From assembly GCA_013397865.1 (NCBI GenBank), contig VZTI01001048.1:7254474-7318473 (forward strand): DNA of 64,000 bases, written 5' to 3'. Shown in pieces: positions 25,654-37,420 of the stretch. Each line of letters starts with the position of its first letter. Position 1 is the stretch's first letter. Under the pieces are notes generated by a model. It was not told where the DNA came from. It saw only the letters and a program-made list of their open reading frames with translations, and did not search any database. Both the position numbers and the translations under genes were made by a program. The stretch is from Struthidea cinerea (Eukaryota > Chordata > Aves > Passeriformes > Corcoracidae).

Positions 25654-25804
25654 TAAAAACCAAAAAAAAAAAACCAAACAAAAAAAAACCAAACAAAACC
25701 AAACCCCCCAAAAACCACCAAAAAAAAAAAAAACCAAAAAAAAAAAAAACCCAACAAAACAACAACAACAACAAAAAAATCCAACAAACAACAACAAAAA
25801 AAAC
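25654..25804. repeat. A/C-only low-complexity tract
   Basis: Roughly 150 bases consist almost wholly of A and C, with poly-A blocks separated by CC, CCC or a C6 run and later AAC triplets. Only one T is seen in the body. The opposite strand is therefore G/T-only with repeated GGTTT words. Frames through it (25424-25840 and others) read as strings of K, N, P and T or of F, G and L and are not proteins. It is probably an expanded microsatellite. Confidence 0.95.
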
Positions 25805-28113
25805 GCGCAGTCTTTTTCCATTTTGGTGAGAAACAGTTAATGTTCCATAGTCTTTGATTTATTTATTAAAAGTATTTTACCAGGAAACACAACAGAGACA
25901 GGCCTTCTCATTTACAGTGAGACCCCAGAGAGCAGTAAATTTACATACACAAAGGACTAGCATCAACCCCTGAACCTTTAATGTTTATTTTGATAGCCCA
26001 CCCTGCTGGTAAGGCCTTTTGTTAAGAAGCCAGGTACAACAAGGCAAGGATCCAAACAAACAACACTGGTAGCTTTGTTGACCAGGTCATACGATGTCCT
26101 GCCCTTGAACAGTACCCCTTGTCTTTTTACCCTTTGCCCCTAGAAAATGAAGTTAGTTAGAGTCCCTGTGGCAGATTTAGCATTTCCTTTCAGTGTCTGC
26201 CAATCTATCAAAATTCAGCTACCGCTGTGAACCCATCAACTCAGCGCAAAAAAGAACAAGGCTTACCACGGACCCCCTCAAAGTAGCAATCATTTATCCC
26301 TTCCTGAACTTTAGCTGACCTTTGTAAGCACGCTAGCAGTTGAAGCATGTAGCACCTTGGCGGGGACGATCGAGGCTGTGGGTTTTTCTCTCTCCCCACT
26401 CAGCCCCAAACCCGAGCTTTTATTTCATTTCATCAATAAATGCGTTGCTTTTAGGAATCACCACGTGAAGGGAAATAAACTCTTCAGCGAGAGGATGCAA
26501 TTGTGCAGCACCATGCAAAAGAATAGAAACAAATATAAATACTCTGCATTTCGGGAGCCAGTTAGCATCACTTTGTAGAGGAGATAAACAAAACAAGTGG
26601 ATTCCATTCACAAAGATTTATCGGAGGGAGGAGGGGAGATATTGTTCGCAGGACACAATGATGCATTTATATACAAATAATTGCAAAGTAAAATGAATCA
26701 TATAGAACATCCAGCTCCAAAACTGAGACTACCACATAGCTACAATATATTGGCTAAATATTGTGGTGGGTTTGTTTTATTTTTTAAAGCAGCAGGAAAA
26801 TCTAGATTGCAGGAAGGGTTATACACAGTGTAACTCCCACTGTAAATTTAAACTGACCTAAGGGACATAATTACATACATCTCATCATGAGACAATATAC
26901 TTTTTATTTGTTTGAATTTTATTTGTATTGGTGAAACTGACCTGAAAGTGACACAAGTTTATTAGAAAAAGGACTCTCAAAAACAGAGTGGGCTGGTCTT
27001 CTTACTCAAGATGGATGTGCCAACTTCTAGTATGATTAGAGAAATGGATAACTCACTAACATCTGTGCAAACTACAATAAAAAGGGATTTAGTGTTACCC
27101 CAAGGAAGGTAAAAGAGGCTGTCTGTCCATTAAACGCTTTATTACAGTGCCAGCAGCTTTTTTCTAACTCAGTTATTCCTGCACAGAGCTCAGCACTGTG
27201 ACTGCCTGTCATCCTTACCAGACAGTGCTTGGGGCTTCGTAGTTTTTTTGTGCAAGGTAGATGACAATCAAATGACTCATTGAGCAGGGAAAGCGCCTGA
27301 CCCCTAGTGAAGGATTAACTACGGAAAGTGAGTGTGATCATGTCACACCATTACTTAGAATTTTCACAGTCAATTTCTGAAAATATGAGATAACTCCTTA
27401 AAGAGACAGCTCTTTCAGGAAGCGCTATGAGCCAGCAGAAATTCCCTTCCAGTACAAAGGCAGACGGTGCCATCCCGGAGACATCTGCTTAGCTGCTCAG
27501 TATAAACCAAACACCACCCTTCTCATCACAGCAGACAAGGTTAAGAGCGAGCAAGACAAAAATCAGATGGCTTAGACCATTCAGGTAGTCTAGGCAGAAA
27601 GCAAAGTGGTAAGACAGAAGACTATTAAATCCTATGTAGTGACACAGTCTCTGTTTAGGTTAACACAAGGACATTAAAATCTCTGTGCAAACACAGGTGG
27701 GCATTTCATGGGATCCTTCTTTTATATTAAAAAAGAAAACCTCTCTCAGCATACCATACGAGTGCAACTGCCCAGAGACTGCCCAACAAATCCATTGAAA
27801 AGAGCAAATGCTTCACTTCGCTTGCAAACGCCTTCCACACAGGGAATGCCTGTCCCTCCATGGCACAGCTGGACTACTGTAAGGAAATCGCAAGAAAAAC
27901 CACAGAAATACTGTTGGGTTCACCAGCAGCATTAAGCCCTAGATGTTGTCTCTGTGAACCTATTATCACTTTCTCACATTAAAACCCCCTCGTGGTATAA
28001 GAAGAGAGGCCTGACCCATTAATCAGCAAATGAAGGGCCCATTTGCTCTGTTTTTACATAACACATTTTTCTCATGCACAGTTCTAAATGTGAGATTCAT
28101 CAAGTTTCCACCT
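25805..28113. other. Noncoding stretch with a CpG-richer patch
   Basis: About 26330-26560 has roughly nine CpG sites in an AT-rich setting (GGCGGGGACGATCGAGG, CCCGAGC, TGCGTTGC, CACGTG, CAGCGAG, TTCGGG), while most of the window is CpG-poor. It lacks a long GC-rich island. It could be an unmethylated enhancer or a small promoter. No exon is recognised. The rest is plain unique sequence. Confidence 0.5.
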
Positions 28114-28131
28114 AAAAAAAAAAAAAAAAAA
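28114..28131. repeat. Poly-A run, A18
   Basis: Eighteen A bases in a row, with no recognisable retroposon body in front of them. Confidence 0.95.
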
Positions 28132-28263
28132 GTAATTCAGCCTAAGAACCTCAAAGCTTGGGCGTGCCAAAATGAGTTAACATCTGCTGCTGCCTGAATC
28201 TAATTGAAATGATTCATTATAAAATTTACAGATCTGCTTAATGATTTTGTATTTCTTTTTCAG

Positions 28264-28291
28264 AATCACCTTGTTCATTATCTCACCTTAG
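28264..28291 (+). other. Microexon-like interval, 28 nt
   Basis: A pyrimidine-rich stretch ending TATTTCTTTTTCAG (acceptor AG at 28262-28263) is followed by 28 bases and then TTAG with a GTAAGC donor (GT at 28292-28293). Two of the three forward frames are open across the 28 bases. The length is not a multiple of three, so inclusion would shift a frame. No host gene is known in the window. It could be a cryptic exon, a microexon of a long gene, or chance. Confidence 0.2.
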
Positions 28292-29639
28292 GTAAGCTGA
28301 ATTCAGCAGAGCTGCAATCTCCCTAGCAGGCTGGAGTTTGTACACAACAATTCCAAATAAAAGGAGGCTGATTTTTTTCCTTTGACATTGTGTTTGCAAT
28401 TTTTTTTTCTTTTTTTTTTTGTGAATATACACCCTTAGAGAAAAGCTCCATTATCATCGAACAGAGACCCATTAGGGGCACCTTGGAAATTTGGACCCTT
28501 TTACTAGAATCGGGGCTTGAATAGCACTTTAATTTATGGCAGTTTTCTGGCTGATGGCATTTTTGCTCTCAGGTAAGGTCATCCCAATATATATCCGTTT
28601 AGAGAAAGCCAACACAAGAATCTTTTTATGCTTTTTTATTTTCAAGTAGCCAACTACGCAGCTGCTAAAATGTAAGTCACACACAGAATGTATGCATGCT
28701 TGATTCTACACTGTTTTTTAAAGGGAAAATGCTTTACGTGTGTGAAAAAGAGAAAAGTGAAAGAAAAAAATGAATAAGCATGTGAATAATTAGATCAGAG
28801 TTAGGTGCCACCTTTTCTCAGTGTTGAAACTGTGAGGAGAAAAAAAGTGCTACCATATAATTGACATAATTGATCTATTTTTTTCCCTTTTTTGCTGCAG
28901 TAATTTTTTATGCATGCCATTGTTGCTGTTATTATCCAAGATGTGATCTTGTGTGGTTGATAATACTGACTAGATATGAATACTGGTAAGTACCAGCCAA
29001 TCACAAATCTATAGTGTCTATTTCTGCATCACCAGGTGCTATCTCATGGGAAATATCCTCTTTTTTGGCAGGCACACAGCGCTCTGCATTATCTGTCATT
29101 TTCATTAGATTCAAGCTACAGCTGAGCCAAAAAGACTTAGTTCTAGCATATGTGCTCAAAATGGCCAAGATGAGATTGTCCAAATTCACCCTTTCAGGAT
29201 TGTATTAGAAAACAACTGGAGCTGAAGCTAAAAATTAGAGCTAGCAAAGTATCTGAATTACATTTGGGAAACTGCAAACACCATAAGCTCAAAAGATTTC
29301 CAGCTTATCACAGTCATCACCTCCAAAAGCTCCAAGGAGCCTAAGTCAGCAATTTCTATGTTTTTCAACACTTCTTTTGTACAGACTAAATGTGATGATG
29401 TCAACAAAGAAGAGCAAGGACATCACAAGAAGACAAAATCCTTCTGTTTTCCAGTGGCTCAGAAAACTACAGCTAGAAGCACTGATTACATGCAAATGCC
29501 ATATTTAATAGGTCAATGTTATTATATTCTGAGTCAGCACTAATATATTAGTTGGGACTGTTGTTTATTAATAATTCTGTGGCTAAACTATATGAAATGG
29601 GACCATGAGCCTTTCTTCAATTACAATAAAATAGTAATA
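28292..29639. other. Noncoding stretch with a joined acceptor/donor
   Basis: At 28559-28578 the sequence GGCATTTTTGCTCTCAG runs straight into GTAAGG. This is a pyrimidine tract plus AG joined to a donor with no exon between, the form of a recursive splice site. Interrupted poly-T lies at about 28400-28420. No gene or recognised repeat is seen in the rest. Confidence 0.4.
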
Positions 29640-29900
29640 CTGTATCCTCCATCTAATGAGGACAGGCTTAATTGGGATGGTTGCTTTATTAAGATACCTC
29701 CCAGGAAACTAATTTGGTATAATGTTAGTGAATAGCTGTGACTGCTGTTTAATTGGGATGGTACTAACAAAAACTCTGCTTAATGGGGATACATTTGGTC
29801 AGTACCAAGGGGTTAAGTGATACTTAACTTGGTGTTAAATAGGTGTGAAATTCTGAGCTTTGTTCTTCTAATGAAGACATAGCTAACTAGGGGTCAGGCA
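29640..29900 (+). repeat. Copy B of the unnamed repeat, with internal TTAATTGGGAT units
   Basis: This longer copy contains the segment related to 5924-5999. It also contains a series of degenerate units: CTAATGAGGACAGG (29653), CTTAATTGGGATGGTTG (29668), CTTTATTAAGATACCTC (29684), TTTAATTGGGATGGTAC (29748), CTTAATGGGGATAC (29779), and weaker ones up to CTAATGAAGACATAG (about 29868). Spacing is irregular, from about 15 to 65 bases. The structure suggests an old transposon with short internal repeats. I cannot name the family, and no terminal inverted repeats or target duplications are evident. Confidence 0.55.
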
Positions 29901-31014
29901 AGTAAAACAGGCAGGAAAATAAAATTCTATCACTATCATTTTTGTCCTCTCATTTCATTGCAAGAACTTTAAAAATGGCAAATGACTCCTTGGTAGCATT
30001 CATTCAGTTCCTCAGATATAATCTCCATACTCTGTTAAAATTTATTAGTCTCTGACTTTCAGCCTAGTACGTTTTCAGTGAAAGAAGATTTCACATGACT
30101 GAATTCATGTGATTTCATCTTGCATTCAGGAAGCATTTCTAGGTGGTCGCTTAGCCAAGGGCTATGAAGAAGCCTTTACCCCACTTAAATCTGTTTTAAT
30201 TCCATGAGCTGAAGCATGAGTCCTCTGCTACTCCTATTCAAAGGGATGGAACTGGCAGGAAGGCTCAAAATGAAAATCAAAAGCCATACCCATGTCAGTT
30301 CTCCCGCAAGCCATCCATATGCATGAGAAAATGTATTTGTAGTAAAGTTCAATCTCCTGTAACAAGCAAATAGCTTACACAGACCTTCCTCCTGCATGTA
30401 AGCCTTTTACTCAGGGAACCAGGGAAGCAGAAACAGTAACTTGATCTCAGTGATCAACACATATATAGGAAGTTTCCAATAGCAGTGCACCTACCAGCAT
30501 CTGTGGTACGTATCAGCTCATAAATGTTTTATATTAAGAAGTTTTGGTCTATGGAATGCAAACCCTTAATTATGAGCTCTACACCACATCTAAAACATTT
30601 ATCAACCAATATTGAATAGCAAACATCTGTAAAAATCAATCTCTTTTTGTGGCTCATTTGCAAACCAAGGAAGAACTAAATTGTGCATAATAAGCACAAA
30701 AATTATCAGAAGATCTGCAGAACTGGCATAAAAAGATAAAAGGATATCCCATTATGGGACTACTGCAAATCTTTACCTGCAACTAGAATTCAGGGTTTAT
30801 TTGTGACAGGAAATGAACCTGTTGGCATTTAACAAAAATATTCACAAGAAATCAAGTTGAAGTCTGTATTTTAAAATCAAACTTGAGGTATGAGTCCAAA
30901 ACAGATTTTTGGCCATTTTGAAAATTTAGTGTTGCCTCGAATGTTGCTTAATCCTGTCAAGTATTAAATTCCATTGCTTGATTACTCTTGTTGTACAGTC
31001 TCTCTATTTGGATT
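29901..31014. other. Noncoding unique stretch
   Basis: The sequence is AT-rich and unique, with no gene or repeat recognised. Short inverted words around 30510-30600 (AGCTCATAA with TTATGAGCT, AAATGTTTTA with TAAAACATTT) do not combine into one stem. Confidence 0.6.
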
Positions 31015-31048
31015 GGGGGGGGTGGGCAGGGGCTTTGAGGGAGTGGGG
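31015..31048 (+). other. G-quadruplex-forming motif
   Basis: Five G-runs lie close together: G8, T, G3, CA, G4, CTTTGA, G3, AGT, G4. This meets the usual pattern of four or more runs of at least three G with loops of one to seven bases. The flanks are AT-rich, so the motif stands out. No promoter or gene is recognised nearby. Confidence 0.8.
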
Positions 31049-34000
31049 ATCACATGATGCTTTCTTTAGACTTTTAAATAAATAATAAAATACCTTTAAG
31101 CTACTGAAGTTCAATTCAAAGCCTTCACTATAATCTGTTAAATAAGAAAAATACAGAAACTGCCTTATATTTTGACCTAATTCATTGGCATGATCATGGA
31201 GCCAAGATGAGAGACTCTCAAAACATTAAAGAGAAAGAATTTACAAATAAATTTTCAAACAGTCTTTCAGCAGGCAAGTCTAAAGTTACCCAATGTGTAA
31301 ATTGCCTTATTAAAAGAAGAATTATGTCTTTTTCAGCAATCAGTTCAACTACATGGAAATATTTCCACAGAGAAATCTAGTAGCTGTGCACAGGAGAAGT
31401 GACTCAGGTGTGATGTGAAAACTGAAAAACATGCATGAGCTGAGAAGGTACCAAAATGCACAGGATATACTAGCTCTGCAACAAACTGGCAGCTTCACCA
31501 GTGTGAAGATGCTGACACCATTCCAAGATTGCATTTGGCCTTTTTGCCACGTCACTGATCTTCCATTCTCATAATGGGTACATTTAAAAAGGAGAGTTTT
31601 ATGAAACTTGGCTTTTGAAAGGAGCCAGAGATTCTGACGAGAAACACTCCTAACCAGTCCTGAGGAGTGTGGTATAGGAAGCTTTTTCATCATTCCTGTT
31701 ATGACTTTTTAAAAATAGTTCTTTACATTCCTACATTTCACCACAGTAAGGTGAACTCAGTTTTGACCAGAAAAATCATCATGCAAAATTATACCTCAAG
31801 ATAAATGACCAATTTCTCTGGAAATTCAGGAGTACACTTTGGCCCTAAAAAACACCTGTGCTTACCCCTTCTCCCTGATTTTTTGTAGAAACTTTTCAAA
31901 CTGAAAGGCTCAGCCTTTCATTTGGCAATGGTGCCAAGAGACAAAGGTTGAAGGACATGAAATCCTCAGCAGGCCAGCTCAGGTGATGCACAGGTGATGC
32001 ACCAGGTGGTTCCTGGTGACGAGCAAACACAGAGTTCATCCCATACAACAACCAAAGCATTAATGGTCAGATGAGCACCAGGACTGATGCTCAGCAAATG
32101 TCACTGATTGGAGGACAAATGTGGCTTTGAGGGCACAAGGAAGATAATGGACCATACCTTGAGAAATCAATTTGTATTTTCCCTGTGGGGACAAATGAGC
32201 ATTTTGCTGCAGCAAATCTGGAATGCTAATGGAGGCTCAGAAAGGCTCTGGAAGGGGTAAAATGGTGCCTTGATTTTGAGTAATGGGAGAATATGATTTG
32301 TAATTGGCCTGGGTCTTTGAAATTTGCTTACAGTCATTGTCTGCTAAATACTTTTTTCCCAGGTTTGTTAGCCAAGATTTTCAGTGTCCTGTGATATGTG
32401 GCTGATGAAGGTAGTTAGGGGAAAATGTTAAAATGGCAATTTGTGTCTGAACAATTGCTGCAAAAATTAACAAAACACTAAAACATTATCCAGCAGGATC
32501 TTTGAAAACTTCCCGTGTTAAACTGAGGCCATTACCTACACTGCAACTTGAACTTTGAAGAACCTTGTATGTTATAAAGTCTTGAGGGTATCATACAGTT
32601 GTAACAAATATACTTCATATTTTTAAAATAAATATGCAAAATAAAACTACAGATAAAGCAAAAATAGCCAAGTAAAATTAGCAGGCAAATTCTTTAAAGC
32701 TTATATTCCACATCAATTTAAATATCAAGTATTGAATGTTACTGGGTTTCACACAGTACATAGAGAACCAATAAAACTCTTTTTTTTTTCTTACTGCTGT
32801 ATGTAATCCCCAGAAAATCACCAACAGCTAATGTAAAAACAAAAGCACACTGCAGACCTGTGTGCTTTTTGCTTCTCTGAAACAAAACAAATTCTCTGTT
32901 CTGTTGGGGTTAAGGGTTGGTGGTCTCATTTGGGTCCACAGTGGACAGTGAACTGCATGACACGGCCGGTGAGGCTTGTGGCACAATTCCGTGTGATTGG
33001 CAGCATTTGCTCAGGAGAGGCCCGGGGCTGGATGATGAAGTAACTTCCATTATAGAATACAGACAAGGTCAGCTGCATGCAGAGAGTAGCAACAAGAAGT
33101 CCTGGTCCCCAAAGCCTTTCTCCTACTCAATGTATGCTTTTGTATTTTGCTGATACGCTTTAACGAAAAAAATGTTTTTCAGCTGTTAACTGCTATGTGC
33201 ATGGAGGTTATCAAAACTGTGGAAAAAACTACATCCCATGTACAAGTTAAAAAACAACTGCGCTTATCTACTGCATCTAAAATAATCTAAGGCTGTCATA
33301 GATGTTTTTGCCATACTTTAGATAGAATGATTGATTTTAGAGAAGTTGTTTGGACTGTGTCTCTCAGGAAAGCTGTCCATAGAGCAGTAACTAAGAATAA
33401 CAGTTATGTTTTAAGAGTTATGCCCAGGTTTGAGAGGCCCACCTGCAGAGCAGCTCAAAGTCCTCAAGCTTGCCTACAGAAATGGGATTGCTTAGAGATG
33501 GAAAGGACATTTCACAGTGTTGTCTGAGCTGAAATTTTCCAATGAAAATCAGAGTTACAGTAAAACAAGTCCCACAGTAAAGCAAATCATTCAAACCAAA
33601 TGAACTTAGAAAATCCAATATGAAGTTAGAGTTTGTAGGAATGTTCATAGGAACAACTCAAGTACTGAGAAAGACACTCATGCTACAGCCTGGATTTTAT
33701 TACCCAATAGTTCACAGGACAAAGGCCATTAATAAACTGAAATTCAGCTTATGCAAGTGGGCAACAGTTCTCAATCCTTGCTATAATCTTAGTGCTTTGG
33801 TACCTTCGCTTCCCATGAGCCTATCCAGGAGGAAAACCCCTGCTAAGACAAAGCAGGCACCAACAGCCTGTAGAAAAGCTCATGGAAGTCAGCTTTTCCA
33901 ACATGCCCCTTAACAGAGTTCTCTTCAGATTTTTTGTTAACAGCGATTAAATGGTTTCCTTCTCCTGCCTGAAGAAACAAAGGCCTGGTTGCCTAGAACT

Positions 34001-35471
34001 TTGAGTTATTAATTACAGTCCATTTTCTTCTCAGCCAAGGTCTGTTCCCAAGGTCACTAGGGAACATTGACAATATCCCACACTGTGTATTTAGCAGTCC
34101 ACCTAATCCCTCTCTTTCCTTCCCTCTGTATGTACAGCCATCTCTCATTTGCATGCTGTCAGACAGTACAGCTTGCAGGGGTGAGAGCAAAATGTACAGT
34201 AGACAACGTACCAAATTTCTTTTAAATCACAGGCAACAAAACCCCCCAAACTACATTTTTAAGTTAAGAAAGAATTCACCTTGCTGGAGCCTCATGATGT
34301 TGCTGACAGATTATTCCCATTATATACGTCTATTTACTTTGCTAATCAATTAAAACACTGAAGTTAACATATGCCATATTAAGTGGTACATATGCTATGA
34401 AACAGTTTGTTAAAAAAAAAAAAAGAAAAAAGCAGAAATACTTTTGTGAACTTCTGTTCCCATCTGATGTTTTAAAACAGTCTTGAAAAATTATCATTTT
34501 CTAGCCCAAACACAAAAGCATTTCTCCCACCCTCTGCTGCAGCAGCTGAACTTAATGAAGGAGACCTCAGGGGAGAAGAGAAGCAAATGAAAAATCCCCT
34601 CTTTGGCATGATATTGGCCATCAAGTCTTGTGGAAAGGTCTTAAAAAATGTTTAGGGTTAAGCAAAGACAAATTGTCTCAGAAATGAAACATCTTGTCTT
34701 TAGGCAATCAAATTTGGCTGCGACAATCTCCTGATGACAGAACTCATTTCTGCAGTTCCTGTGTGACACCATCCCCAGAAAGACTGGACATCTAAGGAGA
34801 GGGCCATCCCCAAGCTATGGTGCCTGGCACATAATGCCCTGTACCTTTGGAGGCGCTTGAGTGCTTAGAATTTCTCTCACATGGATGAAAACAAGGGAAA
34901 ATGGGGGAAAAGGGGGCTCCCCTGCTTGAAAAGAAGTGGTACAAAGGTAAAAAAAGACAGTGATTGGTGGTGAGGTTGAGATTTCCAGGCCTTCTGAGAT
35001 AGGACTGACAAGCAAACTGAGTGTGAATGCACACTAACCCTTGCCCACCAGCCCTGAGCACCCAGAGCATGGGTGAACACATGCTAAGTCTACCTTCCTT
35101 GAGTCTCCTTCCTACCTCATTTGAAACACCCATTCACCAATCCCGCTGTTTCTCTGTCTGGATTCTTCACAATTACCCATTCAGTAAACAGCTACACACA
35201 GGCCTTGAACTAGATCAGGGGTATCAAAACCTAAAAATTAAAAGAGCATTTTAAGAGTAAATGTTCTAAGTGTGGTTAAACAGCACTCCTGAAGCGCCCC
35301 AGGCTTCACACATCATTCTGATGAGGACATGTCACATTCTGATACTGACACGTCAAGCTTAGGAGGTGTAGACAGGTACAGTTAAATCACATTGCAGCAT
35401 TGAACCTCCCCTTTTAAAATTTTTATCTTGCTTGTACAGCGAGTCAGGACGGCTGGCTTTGCAAACTTGAC
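31049..35471. other. Noncoding stretch, no gene recognised
   Basis: Mostly unique AT-rich sequence. An exact 11-base tandem duplication (CAGGTGATGCA twice) lies at 31980-32001. The 78-codon plus-strand frame at 32917-33153 has mixed composition but no recognised family. The minus-strand frame of 114 codons at 31349-31693 is also unrecognised. About 34790-35140 is somewhat GC-richer, with several overlapping frames. Short poly-A near 34411 is simple sequence. Confidence 0.55.
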
Positions 35472-35530
35472 TGGCCACAAAAATAAAAAAGGGGGCGGGT
35501 GGCCAACAAAAATAAATGGGAGGGGGTGGG
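35472..35530 (+). repeat. Tandem duplication of a G-rich 28-30 base unit
   Basis: Unit 1 (35472-35499) begins TGGCCACAAAAATAAA and ends GGGGGCGGGT. Unit 2 (35500-35530) begins TGGCCAACAAAAATAAA and ends GGGAGGGGGTGGG. The two units are similar throughout, with small insertions. Together they hold at least five runs of three or more G and could form a G-quadruplex. Confidence 0.8.
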
Positions 35531-37420
35531 CAGTGGAGAAGACCTATCTTGCTTTCCACTCCCTATGTAGACTGTGTATCACTGCGTGGAGAGAGAGAGG
35601 GCAGCAGAAGCAGAATTAACTGCTCTGAGGATCAGCTGCTCGTCCCTTGCCAACACACCCATTTCAATTTGGAGTTTCAGGCTGTCACAGACCACTAGGC
35701 TCACAGACTGTTCCTTTCATTGGTGGAGACAGTTCCCATGGCAGGATAAATCCAACTTCAAACCACCTATGCAGCCATGCTGACCAGATCAAATTTGAAG
35801 TTTTAGTGCATGGCAGGCACCAGCAGACTCAATTAAGGTGAGCTGCTAAGCTAAATTTGCCCTGCCACCCCCTGGCAGCAAAATTTTCTCCCTCTCACAA
35901 ATTTCCCTGTCAAAATGCAACACAAAAAAGCTTTCAAAGGCTCCTGGGTGCCAGCAGGTGTAATCAGTGAGGAGAACTGCAGGGATTCATGCAGTGCTAT
36001 CAGCTTCAGCAGCAAACCAAGACACACAATGATAAAATCAGTTATTCTGCTGTGAGAAGTAGAAGAATGTGTGTAACACCTCTTCTTCCTTGCCTTCCAC
36101 CTCAAAATACCACTGGAAAGAAGAGCAAGCCAAGGCATTGAGACAAGCATGGGGATGTGAGCTAAGGATGCATTTGGAGTATGGTAGCAAGAACCACACA
36201 GTGTCCAAATCCTGCTCTGTAGCATTTAATCTTGTGCTGATGAATTTTGCCGTATCCAGCAGCCGCCAGTTAAAAACAGAACTGGATGCTCTGGCCAAGA
36301 CTGATGTCAGATATTCCTGTATTTTTTTTTTCCCATCTCCAGTGGACACCCTCTATTACAAAATCTGCTGGAAATATTTCCTGGCAGCATCAGAAACTGT
36401 AGTTATTGGGAAACAAGATATAGTCTGCTGTGCTAGAGGGAAGTGCTAGCAGCACTAGACCTCTTTTTGAAGGTTTAAAGGTTTTAGTTTAAACTAAACT
36501 AAGAATACAAAAAGCCTGAGGAACCTCCAAATGAATTCAAACAATGCAGTTTATGGAATAAAGCTTTCTCTAAACAGTTGAACTTTCTTTCAAACTGAAA
36601 CATGATGTATTGCTAATTCTTTAAATCAAGTCTTGGACAATAATGCCCAGGTGTTTTTCAAACTGAGGAAACATTTCACCAGCTTAGCAACAGAAATATA
36701 TAAAGCTGTTTTCTAAATCATAGGAGTTTTCACCATCAGCATAACTGAGAGCAGAATATAGACATGACCAAGTTGTGAAAGTTGATCTAGAGGAAGGTGG
36801 GAGCATTCCAACCACAATGCCCAGCTGATTCCTGTGATACAAAACCTCCCCAGCCAGGAGCTCTCAAGCCCAGGTGTTATCAGAGGGAGCTAAGTCACTT
36901 CTTGGTTGAGGTTCTCTCTGAGAAGATTTTTCGCTTTGTGTTGTTCAAAGGTTCCTCTGAACATGCAATCTTTAATCCCTACCTTTTTTTTTCCTCTACC
37001 TCTGTATCACTTTTCCAGCTCTCCTTCTTAGAACCCATAGTTTACCAAAGATGATGATGGCCAAGACTGTCCTCAACACAATTTCTTACCAGAGTCAGTT
37101 AAATAACTGTTAATGAAGAATTCCATTTCCAAATAAAGGATATTTGTGAAAGGGAAGTTGGAAAAATAAAAAAAAAAAAGAAAACAAAATCCACACTGTG
37201 GATTTAAAAAAGTTTCCTGCAAGGTAGGAACAAACAGCCACTTTAGAAGTTTTGGTCATAGCTCTAAAAGTATGTATTTTTGAAGAGAGTTGCTGAATCT
37301 GAGCAGCATGCCTTACTATTCATTTATTTTATACTTCTTTTTCCACCTGTGGTTCCAAAAGAAAGAGATTGGCTAGCTCCACATAAAATGAAAATATACA
37401 AAAATCGTTCTGCTAAAGAA
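35531..37420. other. Noncoding stretch, no gene recognised
   Basis: Overlapping frames at 35851-36449 are open for about 125 codons on both strands, which argues against either being real coding sequence. About 36215-36325 resembles a conserved noncoding element but cannot be confirmed. A CTCF-like word on the minus strand lies at 35863-35880. A perfect 16-base palindrome, TTTAGTTTAAACTAAA, lies at 36483-36498. Confidence 0.55.

Noticed and set aside
25424..25840. Open frames of 126-138 codons with lysine/proline-rich ends
   Set aside because: Their length comes from the A/C-only tract at 25654-25804; the residues simply reflect AAA, AAC and CCA codons.
30510..30605. Apparent inverted repeat (AGCTCATAA/TTATGAGCT and AAATGTTTTA/TAAAACATTT)
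   Set aside because: The arm pairs are in the wrong order to form one continuous stem.
35851..36449. Frames of 124 (minus) and 126 (plus) codons
   Set aside because: They overlap on opposite strands and neither shows family features or splice context.
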